Shown here piece after piece: positions 27,197 through 34,590 of a stretch of 64,000 bases of DNA; positions within the stretch are counted from its first letter, which is position 1; the number at the start of each line of letters is the position of its first letter. Location: NCBI RefSeq assembly GCF_017309955.1, contig NZ_CP021247.1:2257001-2321000 (forward strand), in the 5' to 3' direction. This DNA is from Novosphingobium sp. KA1 (GTDB taxonomy: Bacteria; Pseudomonadota; Alphaproteobacteria; Sphingomonadales; Sphingomonadaceae). The notes under the pieces are model-generated. The model saw nothing but the letters and a program-made list of their open reading frames with translations. It was not told the origin of the DNA and did not search any database. Made by a program: the position numbers and the translations under genes.

Positions 27197-28113
27197 CGCA
27201 GTGGACCGGTTGGCTGCGCAGGCTGCCGCAGGAGCCTTGCGCCCTCATCTCGGTGCTTGCCACCGAGGGGTCGGCGCCGCGCGGCGGCGGCACGCGCATG
27301 CTGGTGACGCAGGGCGGGCAGCAGGGCACGATCGGCGGCGGGCAGCTCGAATTCCGCGCCGCCGAGCAGGCGCGCGCGATCCTGGCGCTGCCGCCGGGGA
27401 GCTGGCGGGTGCAGGACTATCCGCTCGGCCCCTTGCTCGGCCAGTGCTGCGGCGGCCGGGTGCGGCTGCTGATCGAGCATCTCGATCCCGCCGCGCTGGA
27501 CTGGCTGCACGATGCCGAGCCGGGGCGCATGCTGGTGACGACGCTGGCGCAAGGCGCGGTGCAGCGCGCGGTGTTCGTGCGCGAGACCGCGACCCATCAG
27601 TCCGCGCGCGGCGAGCGTCCGGGCATCGGCGCCCGCATCGCCGAGCCGGTGGGCGAGCGGCCGCGCCCGTTCTACCTGTTCGGCGCGGGCCATGTCGGGC
27701 AGGCGATCGCGCGGCACCTGACGGGCCTGCCGCTGCAGCTCGCCTGGTTCGACACCCGGCCCGAGCAGGCGCGGATCGACGGCGTTACCGTCATGGCCGA
27801 GGACACGATCGCCCACTGCATCGCCGAAGCGCCCGAGGATGCCGCCGTCGCCATTCTCACCCACGACCATCCGCTCGACTATCACCTGACGCTGGCCGCG
27901 CTCTCGCGTCCGCCGCTGGCGTTTGTCGGGCTGATCGGTTCGTCCACCAAGATCGCCCGCTTCGAGTCGCGGCTGAGGGCCGATGGCCTGGACGAGGCGG
28001 CGATCGCCCGCCTTACCGCGCCGATCGGCTTGCCGGGGGTGACGGGCAAGGAACCCGACGTGATCGCCATCGCCGTGATCGCGCAGCTGCTGCAATTGAG
28101 GAGTACCCGATGA
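27193..28113 (+). CDS. xdhC: Xanthine dehydrogenase accessory protein XdhC
   Basis: A 306-residue XdhC/CoxI-family chaperone. The N-terminal domain has CALISVLATEGSAPRGGGTRMLVTQGG and GGGQLEFRAAEQA plus the PLLGQCCGG segment with conserved cysteines. The C-terminal Rossmann-like domain has PFYLFGAGHVGQAIARHL and AFVGLIGSSTKIARF. It binds Moco, supports sulfuration and inserts it into XdhB. It comes immediately after xdhB with an ATGA overlap and is coupled to guaD in the same way, the order seen in Rhodobacter-type xdhABC operons. Confidence 0.94.
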   Translation: MTQWTGWLRRLPQEPCALISVLATEGSAPRGGGTRMLVTQGGQQGTIGGGQLEFRAAEQARAILALPPGSWRVQDYPLGPLLGQCCGGRVRLLIEHLDPAALDWLHDAEPGRMLVTTLAQGAVQRAVFVRETATHQSARGERPGIGARIAEPVGERPRPFYLFGAGHVGQAIARHLTGLPLQLAWFDTRPEQARIDGVTVMAEDTIAHCIAEAPEDAAVAILTHDHPLDYHLTLAALSRPPLAFVGLIGSSTKIARFESRLRADGLDEAAIARLTAPIGLPGVTGKEPDVIAIAVIAQLLQLRSTR

Positions 28114-29396
28114 TCCGCGCCTTTCGCGGCGAAGTGCTGTCCGTGTCCGGCGATCCGCGCACCGACCCGCAAGCCGTGCGCCACGATACCGATGCCCTGC
28201 TCGTGGTCGAGGACGGCATCGTCATCGCGCGCGGGCCCCATGCCGATCTGGCGCCGCGTTACGGCGATGTCCCGGTCGAGGCATTGCCAGGCCTGATCGT
28301 GCCGGGCTTCATCGATGCGCACATCCACTACCCGCAGACCGACCGCATCGCCGCGCACGGCGAGCAGCTGCTCGACTGGCTGGAGCGGCACATCTTCCCG
28401 GCCGAACAGGCCTTTGCGGGCAGGGCCCATGCCGAGGGCGTGGCGGCCTTTTTCCTCGACGAACTGCTGCGGAACGGCACCACCAGCGCGCTGGTGTTCC
28501 CGACCGTGCACGAACAGTCCGTCGATGCCCTGTTCGAAGCCGCGCTGGAGCGGCGGATGCGTATCATTTCCGGCAAGGTCCTGATGGACATCGGGCCGGA
28601 GGGGCTGCGCGACACCGCCGCCTCGGGCCGGGCGGAGAGCGAGGCGCTGATCCGCCGCTGGCGGGGGCGCGGGCGGCTGGGTTATGCGGTGACGCCGCGT
28701 TTCGCGCTCACCTCGTCCGATGCCCAGCTGGCCGACGCCGGGGCCCTGCTGGCCGAGCATCCGGATGTGCTGATGCACACCCACCTGGCCGAAAACCGGC
28801 GTGAATGCGCCGAAGTGGAGGCGCGCTTCACCGCGGCGGCGGACTATCTGGACGCTTACGACCGGTTCGGCCTCGTCACCGCGCGCTCGGTCTTTGCGCA
28901 TGGCATTCACCTCTCGGACCGCGCCTGCCACCGCCTGCACGAGAGCGGGGCGGGGATCGCCGTATGCCCCAGTTCCAACTTGTTCCTCGGCTCGGGTTTC
29001 TTCGATTTCGGGCAGGCCGACCGGCACGGCCTGCGCCTCGGCCTCGGCACCGACGTCGGCGCGGGGACGACGTTCTCGCTGCTGCACACCCAGGGCATCG
29101 CCTATCAGGCGGCGCTGATGAAGGGCGAGCGGCTCGATCCCTTCCGCGCGCTCTGGCTGGCGACGGCGGGCAGCGCCGCGCTGCTGCACATAGGAGACCG
29201 CGTCGGCAGCCTCGCGGTGGGGCAGGAGGCCGATTTTGTGGTGCTCGATCCACAGGCTACGCCGCTGCTGGCGCGCCGCACGCAGGGCGCGGACCTTGCG
29301 CAGCGGCTCTTCGCGTTGCAGGTGCTGGGCGACGACCGCGCCGTGCAGCGCACTTATCTGCTGGGCGACTGCGCCTGGAACAGGGACAAGACATGA
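28110..29396 (+). CDS. guaD: Guanine deaminase
   Basis: A 428-residue amidohydrolase-superfamily enzyme. Zinc and substrate motifs: PGFIDAHIHYPQTDRIA (His pair), HTHLAENRREC, FAHGIHLSD and GTDVGAGTTFSLLHT. The PQTD sequence after the HxH pair is typical of guanine deaminase, as is the LLDWLERHIFPAEQAF segment. It converts guanine to xanthine, which enters at xanthine dehydrogenase encoded just upstream. Overlaps of four bases at both ends couple it to xdhC and the adenine deaminase gene. No unusual features. Confidence 0.95.
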   Translation: MIRAFRGEVLSVSGDPRTDPQAVRHDTDALLVVEDGIVIARGPHADLAPRYGDVPVEALPGLIVPGFIDAHIHYPQTDRIAAHGEQLLDWLERHIFPAEQAFAGRAHAEGVAAFFLDELLRNGTTSALVFPTVHEQSVDALFEAALERRMRIISGKVLMDIGPEGLRDTAASGRAESEALIRRWRGRGRLGYAVTPRFALTSSDAQLADAGALLAEHPDVLMHTHLAENRRECAEVEARFTAAADYLDAYDRFGLVTARSVFAHGIHLSDRACHRLHESGAGIAVCPSSNLFLGSGFFDFGQADRHGLRLGLGTDVGAGTTFSLLHTQGIAYQAALMKGERLDPFRALWLATAGSAALLHIGDRVGSLAVGQEADFVVLDPQATPLLARRTQGADLAQRLFALQVLGDDRAVQRTYLLGDCAWNRDKT

Positions 29397-30409
29397 CCGA
29401 CCTCGACACCTTTATCGCCGGCCTGCCCAAGGCCGAGCTTCACCTCCACATCGAAGGCAGCCTCGAGCCCGAGCTGATGTTTGCGCTGGCGGCGCGCAAC
29501 GGCGTGTCGATCCCCTTCACCAGCGTCGAAGAGGTGCGCGCGGCCTACGATTTCTCGAACCTGCAGGACTTCCTCGACATCTACTATGCGGGCGCGCAAG
29601 TGCTGCTCACGCGGCAGGATTTCCAGGACCTTGCGGCGGCCTACTTCGCGCGCGCGGCGGCGGACGGGGTGGTCCATGCCGAGATCATGTTCGATCCGCA
29701 GACCCATACCGACCGCGGCGTCGCCTTTGCCGAAGTGATCGAGGGCCTGCTTGCGGCGATGGCGGCGGCCGAGGCGGAATACGGGATCACCAGCAGCCTG
29801 ATCCTCTCGTTCCTGCGCCATCTTTCCGAGGAGGCGGCTTTCGCCACGCTGGCCGAGGCGGAGCCCTGGCTGGACCGGATCGCGGCGGTCGGGCTCGATT
29901 CCTCCGAGCTTGGTCATCCGCCCGAGAAGTTCGCCCGCGTCTTTGCCGCCGCGCGCGAAAAGGGGCTGAAAATCACCGCCCATGCCGGCGAGGAAGGCCC
30001 GCCCGACTATGTCCACCAGGCGCTCGACGTGCTGGGGGTCGACCGCATCGATCACGGCAACCGCGCGCTCGAAGACCCCGCGCTGGTCGAACGGCTGGCG
30101 CGCGAGGGCATGACGCTGACGGTCTGCCCGCTGTCCAATCACAAGCTCTGCGTGGTCGACGATCTGGCCGATCACCCGATCGACGCGATGCTGGCCCACG
30201 GCCTCAAGGCCACGATCAATTCCGACGATCCGGCCTATTTCGGCGGCTACGTGGCGGACAATTACCGCGCCGTTGCCAAGGCGCGCGGGCTGGACCGCGC
30301 GGCGCTGGCGAGGCTGGCGCGCAACAGTTTCACCGGCTCGTTCCTGCCGCAGGCGGCGGTGGCGGCGCAGCTTGCCCGCATCGACGCCTTCATGGCGGAG
30401 CACGGCTGA
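29393..30409 (+). CDS. Adenine deaminase (adenosine-deaminase family)
   Basis: A 338-residue metal-dependent deaminase without signal peptide. Motifs: KAELHLHIEGSLEP (metal HxH), ITAHAGEEGP, DRIDHGNRAL and INSDDPAYFGGYV. The combination SNHKLCVVDDLADHPI and SDDPAYFGGYV is typical of the Aah1-type adenine deaminase branch rather than of adenosine deaminase, which usually has a different loop after the SDDP. Conversion of adenine to hypoxanthine fits the operon, since hypoxanthine is then oxidised by XdhAB. Coupled to guaD (ATGA overlap) and to the nucleoside hydrolase gene (TGATG, one shared base). Confidence 0.88.
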   Translation: MTDLDTFIAGLPKAELHLHIEGSLEPELMFALAARNGVSIPFTSVEEVRAAYDFSNLQDFLDIYYAGAQVLLTRQDFQDLAAAYFARAAADGVVHAEIMFDPQTHTDRGVAFAEVIEGLLAAMAAAEAEYGITSSLILSFLRHLSEEAAFATLAEAEPWLDRIAAVGLDSSELGHPPEKFARVFAAAREKGLKITAHAGEEGPPDYVHQALDVLGVDRIDHGNRALEDPALVERLAREGMTLTVCPLSNHKLCVVDDLADHPIDAMLAHGLKATINSDDPAYFGGYVADNYRAVAKARGLDRAALARLARNSFTGSFLPQAAVAAQLARIDAFMAEHG

Positions 30410-31515
30410 TGGCGACGCTGTTTCGCGCGGTCCTGACGGCACTGCTGGCGCTGGCGGTGCCCATCGCGGCCCATGCGCAGGAGCCGAAGAAGAAAGTCAT
30501 CATCGATGACGAGGGCTTCGCGCTGATGCACCTGATGCTGCTGGAGAGCGACAAGGTCGATGTCGTGGGCATCACCACCGTCTCCGGCAATACCTGGGCC
30601 AAGCGCGCCACCGCCATGGCCCTGCGCGGGCTGGAGATCGCCCGCCGCCCCGACGTGCCGGTGGCCGAGGGCGCGACCTATCCCTTGCTCAATTCCGAAG
30701 TGCTGACCGAGCGCTGGGAGGCGCTCTACGGCAAGCTGACGTGGAAGGGCGCGTGGATGAAGCAGTGGGTCGAGCCGACCAGGCAGTCGACGCCTGCCTA
30801 TCATGGCCCCGACGACCCGGTGGACCTGCCCTGGGGCAATGCGAAGCTGAAGGCCTCGAGCGAGATCGCGGCGAACTTCCTGATCCGCATGGTCCACAAG
30901 TATCCCGGGCAGATCACCATCGTCGCCTGCGGGCCGCTCACCAACCTTGCGCTGGCACAGCGGCTGGACCCCGCGTTTGCCTCGCTGGCGGGGGAACTGG
31001 TCTACATGGGCGGCAGCCTCAATCCGCAGCAGCAGCTCGACAACGTCTCGGCCGCGCAGTTCGCGCGCGAATATGCCAATTCGCCGCGCCGCGAATTCAA
31101 CGCCCGCTTCGATCCCGAGGCGGCCAGCATCGTCTCGCGCAGTCCCTGGCGCAAGATCACCGTGATCCCCGCCGACCCCTCGACGGGGACGCAGCTGACC
31201 CCCGAACTGGTCAAGGCGATGAGCGCCGCCGCCGCGCCCGAACTCGGCACGTTCATTGCCCGCATGGAGCCGGGCTTCCCGATGTGGGACGAGATCGCCG
31301 CGGGCGTGCTGCTCGATCCCGGCATGGTGAGCGAGGCGGAAGACCTCTACGTCGACTTCAACTCGCAGTTCGGCGCGGGCTACGGCGACATGCTGAGCTG
31401 GCGCGAGGGCTATCAGCCGGGTCTGGGCGAGCGCAAGGCGCGGGTCGTGCGCAAGATCGATGCCGCCCGGCTCGATGCGCTGATGGTGCGGCTGATGGCG
31501 AATAGCCGGAAATAG
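30409..31515 (+). CDS. Exported nucleoside hydrolase-like protein
   Basis: A 368-residue inosine/uridine-preferring nucleoside hydrolase homologue with a signal peptide (FRAVLTALLALAVPIAAHAQ). Recognisable parts are DVVGITTVSGN, ITIVACGPLTNLALA and ELVYMGGS, all classical IUNH segments. The usual calcium-binding N-terminal motif DxDPGxDD is replaced by KVIIDDEGFALMHL (30-42), so two of the expected aspartates are missing. The enzyme would release purine bases in the periplasm. It is the last gene of the 18-gene run. A 14-bp tandem repeat covers its stop codon. Activity cannot be assumed with the altered metal site. Confidence 0.82.
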   Translation: MATLFRAVLTALLALAVPIAAHAQEPKKKVIIDDEGFALMHLMLLESDKVDVVGITTVSGNTWAKRATAMALRGLEIARRPDVPVAEGATYPLLNSEVLTERWEALYGKLTWKGAWMKQWVEPTRQSTPAYHGPDDPVDLPWGNAKLKASSEIAANFLIRMVHKYPGQITIVACGPLTNLALAQRLDPAFASLAGELVYMGGSLNPQQQLDNVSAAQFAREYANSPRREFNARFDPEAASIVSRSPWRKITVIPADPSTGTQLTPELVKAMSAAAAPELGTFIARMEPGFPMWDEIAAGVLLDPGMVSEAEDLYVDFNSQFGAGYGDMLSWREGYQPGLGERKARVVRKIDAARLDALMVRLMANSRK

Positions 31516-31545
31516 GCAGCCGGAAATAGGCATCCGAAAATAGGC
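31504..31545. repeat. Three-unit 14-bp tandem repeat over a stop codon
   Basis: Two identical units AGCCGGAAATAGGC and a third with two changes. The TAG stop of the nucleoside hydrolase gene lies in the first unit. Confidence 0.9.
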
Positions 31546-31559
31546 GGGCCGGACAAGGT

Positions 31560-31594
31560 CCTGACCGGGGGCGCGGCAAAGCCCGCCGGTCAGG
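31560..31594. terminator. Hairpin between convergent genes
   Basis: CCTGACCGG (31560-31568) pairs with CCGGTCAGG (31586-31594), with a G/C-rich interior that can extend the stem. It lies between the end of the purine operon and the end of the minus-strand phosphoribosyltransferase gene, so it can act in both directions. No long T tract. Confidence 0.5.
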
Positions 31595-31603
31595 CCTGTA
31601 ATT

Positions 31604-32137
31604 TCAGGACAGCCGTTCGGGAACCGACATCGCTTCCTCGATGATGGCATCGCGGGTGCCCACCGATTCCCACGGGAACACGAACCAGCGCTTGTCCTCG
31701 GCGCGGTCGATCATGTCGACCCACAGGTCCACTTCGACTTTCGAGCTCTTGTTGTTGATCAGCACGCCGAAGTGCAGGTTCTCCTGCACGCCACCGTTGC
31801 TGGCCAGCAGGCCGCGGATATACTCGATGGTGCCGCCCGAATCGTTGATGTCGTCGATGAACAGCACCCGGGTGCCGTTCGCGCTCATGCCCGCGATCTT
31901 GGCCAGCAGTTCGTCGGCAAAGCCGGGGACTTTCGACGAATGGTCGATCGAGAGCATCGGCAGGTCGAGCTGCTGCGACATGTAGACGGCGGGAACCAGC
32001 CCGCCGCGGCCGATGCCGATCACGAAATCGGGCTGCCACGCGCTCTCGGAGACCTTGCGCGAAAGCTGGCGGACCTTGGCGAGGAAGTCTTCGTAGTATT
32101 CGAGGAAATGGAGCTGGGGCTCGGCGGATTCGGACAT
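31604..32137 (-). CDS. Purine phosphoribosyltransferase family protein
   Basis: A 177-residue protein with the type I PRTase fold. The PRPP-binding motif VLFIDDINDSGGTI (91-104) and the N-terminal FVIGIGRGGLVPAVYMS (38-54) are characteristic of the hypoxanthine/guanine/xanthine PRTase group. It would convert bases and PRPP to nucleotides, the salvage alternative to the catabolic operon on the other strand. The start at 32137 is chosen because AGGAA precedes it and earlier codons are Pro/Arg-rich and look non-coding. The gene is convergent with the nucleoside hydrolase gene and shares strand with the LysR gene 58 bp upstream. Specificity cannot be read from the sequence. Confidence 0.82.
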   Translation of the reverse strand: MSESAEPQLHFLEYYEDFLAKVRQLSRKVSESAWQPDFVIGIGRGGLVPAVYMSQQLDLPMLSIDHSSKVPGFADELLAKIAGMSANGTRVLFIDDINDSGGTIEYIRGLLASNGGVQENLHFGVLINNKSSKVEVDLWVDMIDRAEDKRWFVFPWESVGTRDAIIEEAMSVPERLS

Positions 32138-32195
32138 TGTCGGAGTTCCTGAAGGGAGAGGTTGGAAAGGAAAATATCGGGTTCGCGGGCGCCGA

Positions 32196-33191
32196 TCAAT
32201 CGACGTGCGCGGGCATCTCGGCGGCTGGCCGGTTGCCGGCCGGCCGGTCGGCGGGCGCGTGGCCTGCCTGGGGACGTGTCGAGGCGGCATAGCTGAGCTG
32301 GCCGAAGCCGTTCTCGATCTCGCCCAGCACCAGCGCCGCCGCGTAGGACGGGGTGCGGGCAGACGCGGTGCACAGCGCCAGGGTCATCGGCCGCAGCAGC
32401 GGATCGGAAATGCGGGTGAAGTTGAGCAGTCCGCGCTGCACCTCGGTGGCGACGTCGAGCGAGGTCAATACGCCGACGCCGACCCCGCGCATGACCAGCG
32501 AGGTGATCATCTGGATGTTGTCGCTCATCACCTTGCGTTCGGGCACGACCCCGGTGGCGCCTTCGAGCACGGCGATCTGCTGGCACACCGCCAGGGGTTC
32601 GGCCGGGGCGATCATCGGTTCGCCCGCGCAGGCGGAAAACCGCGCCTCGCGCCGCGCGCCCAGCGGATGGCCGGGCGGGGTGAGGAAGCCGAGCACCACC
32701 TCGACAAAGGCGCGCACGGTCAGGTCGCGGTAGGAATGCGGCTCGAACAGGATGCCGAAGTCGACCTCGCCCTCGGCGATGGCGCGGCGCACCTGTTCGT
32801 TGCCCTGGACTTTCACGCCCACCGAAATGCCGGGATAGGCCTGCTGGATCGCGTGGATCATGTCGGGCACGTAACCCTTGGCGAGCGCGTCGATCACGGC
32901 GATGTCGACATGGCCGCGTTTCAGCCCGCGCAAGTCCTCGATCCGGGCGCGCAGGCTGGCCATGCCGTGCTGCCACTGGCTGCCGGAGGCCATCATCATC
33001 TCGCCCGCCGCGGTCAGCCGCAGGCCGGTGGGCAGGCGCTCGAACAGCGGCAGGCCGAGTTCGGCCTCGACGTTGAGGATCTGCCGGTCGATCGCCGAGG
33101 CGGAGACGTTGAGCTCGTCGGCCGCCTTGCGGATCGAGCCGAGCCTGCCCACGGCCATGAAATAACGGAGAAAACGCGAAAACGCCGGCAT
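32196..33191 (-). CDS. LysR-family regulator, probable controller of the purine genes
   Basis: 331 residues from ATG 33191; a TTG at 33221 would add ten residues but lies inside the putative operator. The N-terminal winged helix-turn-helix (FLRYFMAVGRLGSIRKAADELNVS up to AIDRQILNVEAELG) is followed by a substrate-binding domain with GHVDIAVIDALAKGYVP and DFGILFEPH. It ends with a Pro/Arg-rich tail. It is divergent from the NUP/adenosine deaminase genes and next to the phosphoribosyltransferase gene. The 35-bp site 33212-33246 in its promoter recurs before the hpx operon, which is the best evidence for its regulon. The ligand is unknown; a purine or ureide intermediate is likely. Confidence 0.88.
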   Translation of the reverse strand: MPAFSRFLRYFMAVGRLGSIRKAADELNVSASAIDRQILNVEAELGLPLFERLPTGLRLTAAGEMMMASGSQWQHGMASLRARIEDLRGLKRGHVDIAVIDALAKGYVPDMIHAIQQAYPGISVGVKVQGNEQVRRAIAEGEVDFGILFEPHSYRDLTVRAFVEVVLGFLTPPGHPLGARREARFSACAGEPMIAPAEPLAVCQQIAVLEGATGVVPERKVMSDNIQMITSLVMRGVGVGVLTSLDVATEVQRGLLNFTRISDPLLRPMTLALCTASARTPSYAAALVLGEIENGFGQLSYAASTRPQAGHAPADRPAGNRPAAEMPAHVD

Positions 33192-33211
33192 GCGACCGTG
33201 AACCTGCTCTA

Positions 33212-33246
33212 ATTTTTGCAACGCTGCGTCGAAATCATTGCGTTTG
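33212..33246. promoter_or_regulatory. Putative LysR operator in the divergent LysR/NUP promoter (site B)
   Basis: Matches 11846-11880 at 30 of 35 positions. The outer blocks ATTTTTGCAACG and ATCATTGCGTTTG are identical; the five differences are in the middle. GCAA and TTGC arms give the dyad expected for a LysR site. It lies 21 bp upstream of the LysR ATG and 193 bp before the NUP start. Confidence 0.75.
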
Positions 33247-33366
33247 CTCGCACCGAGTCAAGCCCTTACGCAAAGGGAAACGTCGAAAGGTGCGACTGGG
33301 GCAGCCATCCGGAACCTGCGGAATCTCCGCGTTTCGGGCGGCGGCCTGCGAGCGCACGATCGGCTC

Positions 33367-33419
33367 GGGGGCGCAAATTCCAAGGGGTTTCCCAACACTC
33401 TCAAAGAGTTCGCGCCCCC
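33367..33419 (+). promoter_or_regulatory. Possible structured leader before the first NUP gene
   Basis: GGGGGCGC (33367-33374) can pair with GCGCCCCC (33412-33419), enclosing two small hairpins: GGG/CCC around 33384-33393 and ACTCT/AGAGT at 33397-33409. It would lie in the 5' leader of the transcript starting near site B, 20 bases before the start codon. The stems are short and the match to a known riboswitch is not visible. Confidence 0.3.
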
Positions 33420-33438
33420 TCACGGGGTTCAGGGGTTC

Positions 33439-34590
33439 ATGAGCACGATTCAATCGATTGCGTCCCGCATGAGGTGGAGGCTGGCCTGCGCGCTCGCGGT
33501 GCTGGCGGTGCTGTCCGCGGGAGCGTCCATGGCGCAGGCGTCGGAGCCGGCGGTGCCTGCCCTCCCCGTGGTGGCCCCGATTCCCGTCAAGGTCGTGGTG
33601 GTCGCCAATTTCGAACCCGGCGCCGATAGCGGCGATGCGCCCGGCGAATTCCAGCTCTGGGCCGAGCGGGAGCATCTCGACGAGAAGATCGCGGTGCGCG
33701 GCGTCCTGCATCCGCTGCTACGCAACAAGGACGGGCTCTACGGCATCGTCTGGGGCAGCGCCGGATCGCTGATGAGCGGCGTCGGCGAGCAGCTGACCGC
33801 GCTGACGCTCGACCCGCGTTTCGATTTCTCGAAGACCTACTGGCTGTTCACCGGAATTTCCGGGGTCGATCCCGAAGTGGCCTCGGTCGGCAGCGCGGCA
33901 TGGTCGCGCTGGGTGGTCTCGGGCGATACCCTGCGCGAGTTCGACGACCGCGCGGCGCCCAAGGGCTGGCCTTACGGCCTCTTCGCGATCGGCGCCAAGG
34001 CCCCCAACCAGCTTCCCGACAATCCCGACAGCTTTGCCGGCATGACCGATGCGGGCGCCTTGTCGATGGCCGCGCCGCTCAACCGGGGGCTGGAGGGCTG
34101 GGCTTTCGGGATGACCAGGAACGTGGTCATCCCGGACAATCCCGAACTCGCCAAGGCGCGGGCGGCCTGGAAGGGCTATCCCAACGCCCAGAAGCCGCCG
34201 TTCGTGCTGGAGGGCGAGACGCTGGGCTCGGTGCGTTACTGGCACGGGCCGGAGCGCACGCAGTGGGCGCGGGACTGGGTGAAGCTGTGGACCGGCGGCA
34301 AGGGCCGGTTCGTGATGACCAACATGGAAAGCCAGTCGATGCAGGGCGCCATGCTCAATGCCGCGGCGCAGGGGCTGGTGGACCTCAACCGGGTGCTGGT
34401 GCTGCGCACGGCCAGCAATCCCTCGATGCCGCCGCCCGGCGTCGATGCCCTCGCCAGCGTCGGCGACGAGGGGCCGGGGCAAGTGGCGGCCTACGAGGCG
34501 AACTACCGCGTCGGCGCGCCGGTGGTGCATGAGCTGCTGGCGCACTGGGAGCAGTACAGGAACGAGATTCCCGGAGGCGCTGCGAAGTGA
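33439..34590 (+). CDS. Exported NUP-family protein (purine nucleoside permease family), copy 1
   Basis: A 383-residue protein with a signal peptide (LACALAVLAVLSAGASMAQA). The mature part has VKVVVVANFEPGADSGDAPGEF, TYWLFTGISGVDPEVASVGSAAW and near the end LRTASNPSMPPPG, the NUP signature. No transmembrane helices are present after the signal peptide, so permease is a family name taken from a fungal protein and not a fitting description. The fold is related to purine nucleoside phosphorylases, suggesting a periplasmic nucleoside-cleaving or binding role. It lies behind the putative LysR operator and is coupled to the secreted adenosine deaminase gene (GTGA overlap). A paralogue is at 38846. 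Confidence 0.85.
   Translation: MSTIQSIASRMRWRLACALAVLAVLSAGASMAQASEPAVPALPVVAPIPVKVVVVANFEPGADSGDAPGEFQLWAEREHLDEKIAVRGVLHPLLRNKDGLYGIVWGSAGSLMSGVGEQLTALTLDPRFDFSKTYWLFTGISGVDPEVASVGSAAWSRWVVSGDTLREFDDRAAPKGWPYGLFAIGAKAPNQLPDNPDSFAGMTDAGALSMAAPLNRGLEGWAFGMTRNVVIPDNPELAKARAAWKGYPNAQKPPFVLEGETLGSVRYWHGPERTQWARDWVKLWTGGKGRFVMTNMESQSMQGAMLNAAAQGLVDLNRVLVLRTASNPSMPPPGVDALASVGDEGPGQVAAYEANYRVGAPVVHELLAHWEQYRNEIPGGAAK

Noticed and set aside
33367..33419. A canonical purine riboswitch before the NUP gene
   Set aside because: The conserved loop and junction bases of the purine aptamer are not there, and the stems are too short. Kept only as a possible unnamed leader structure.
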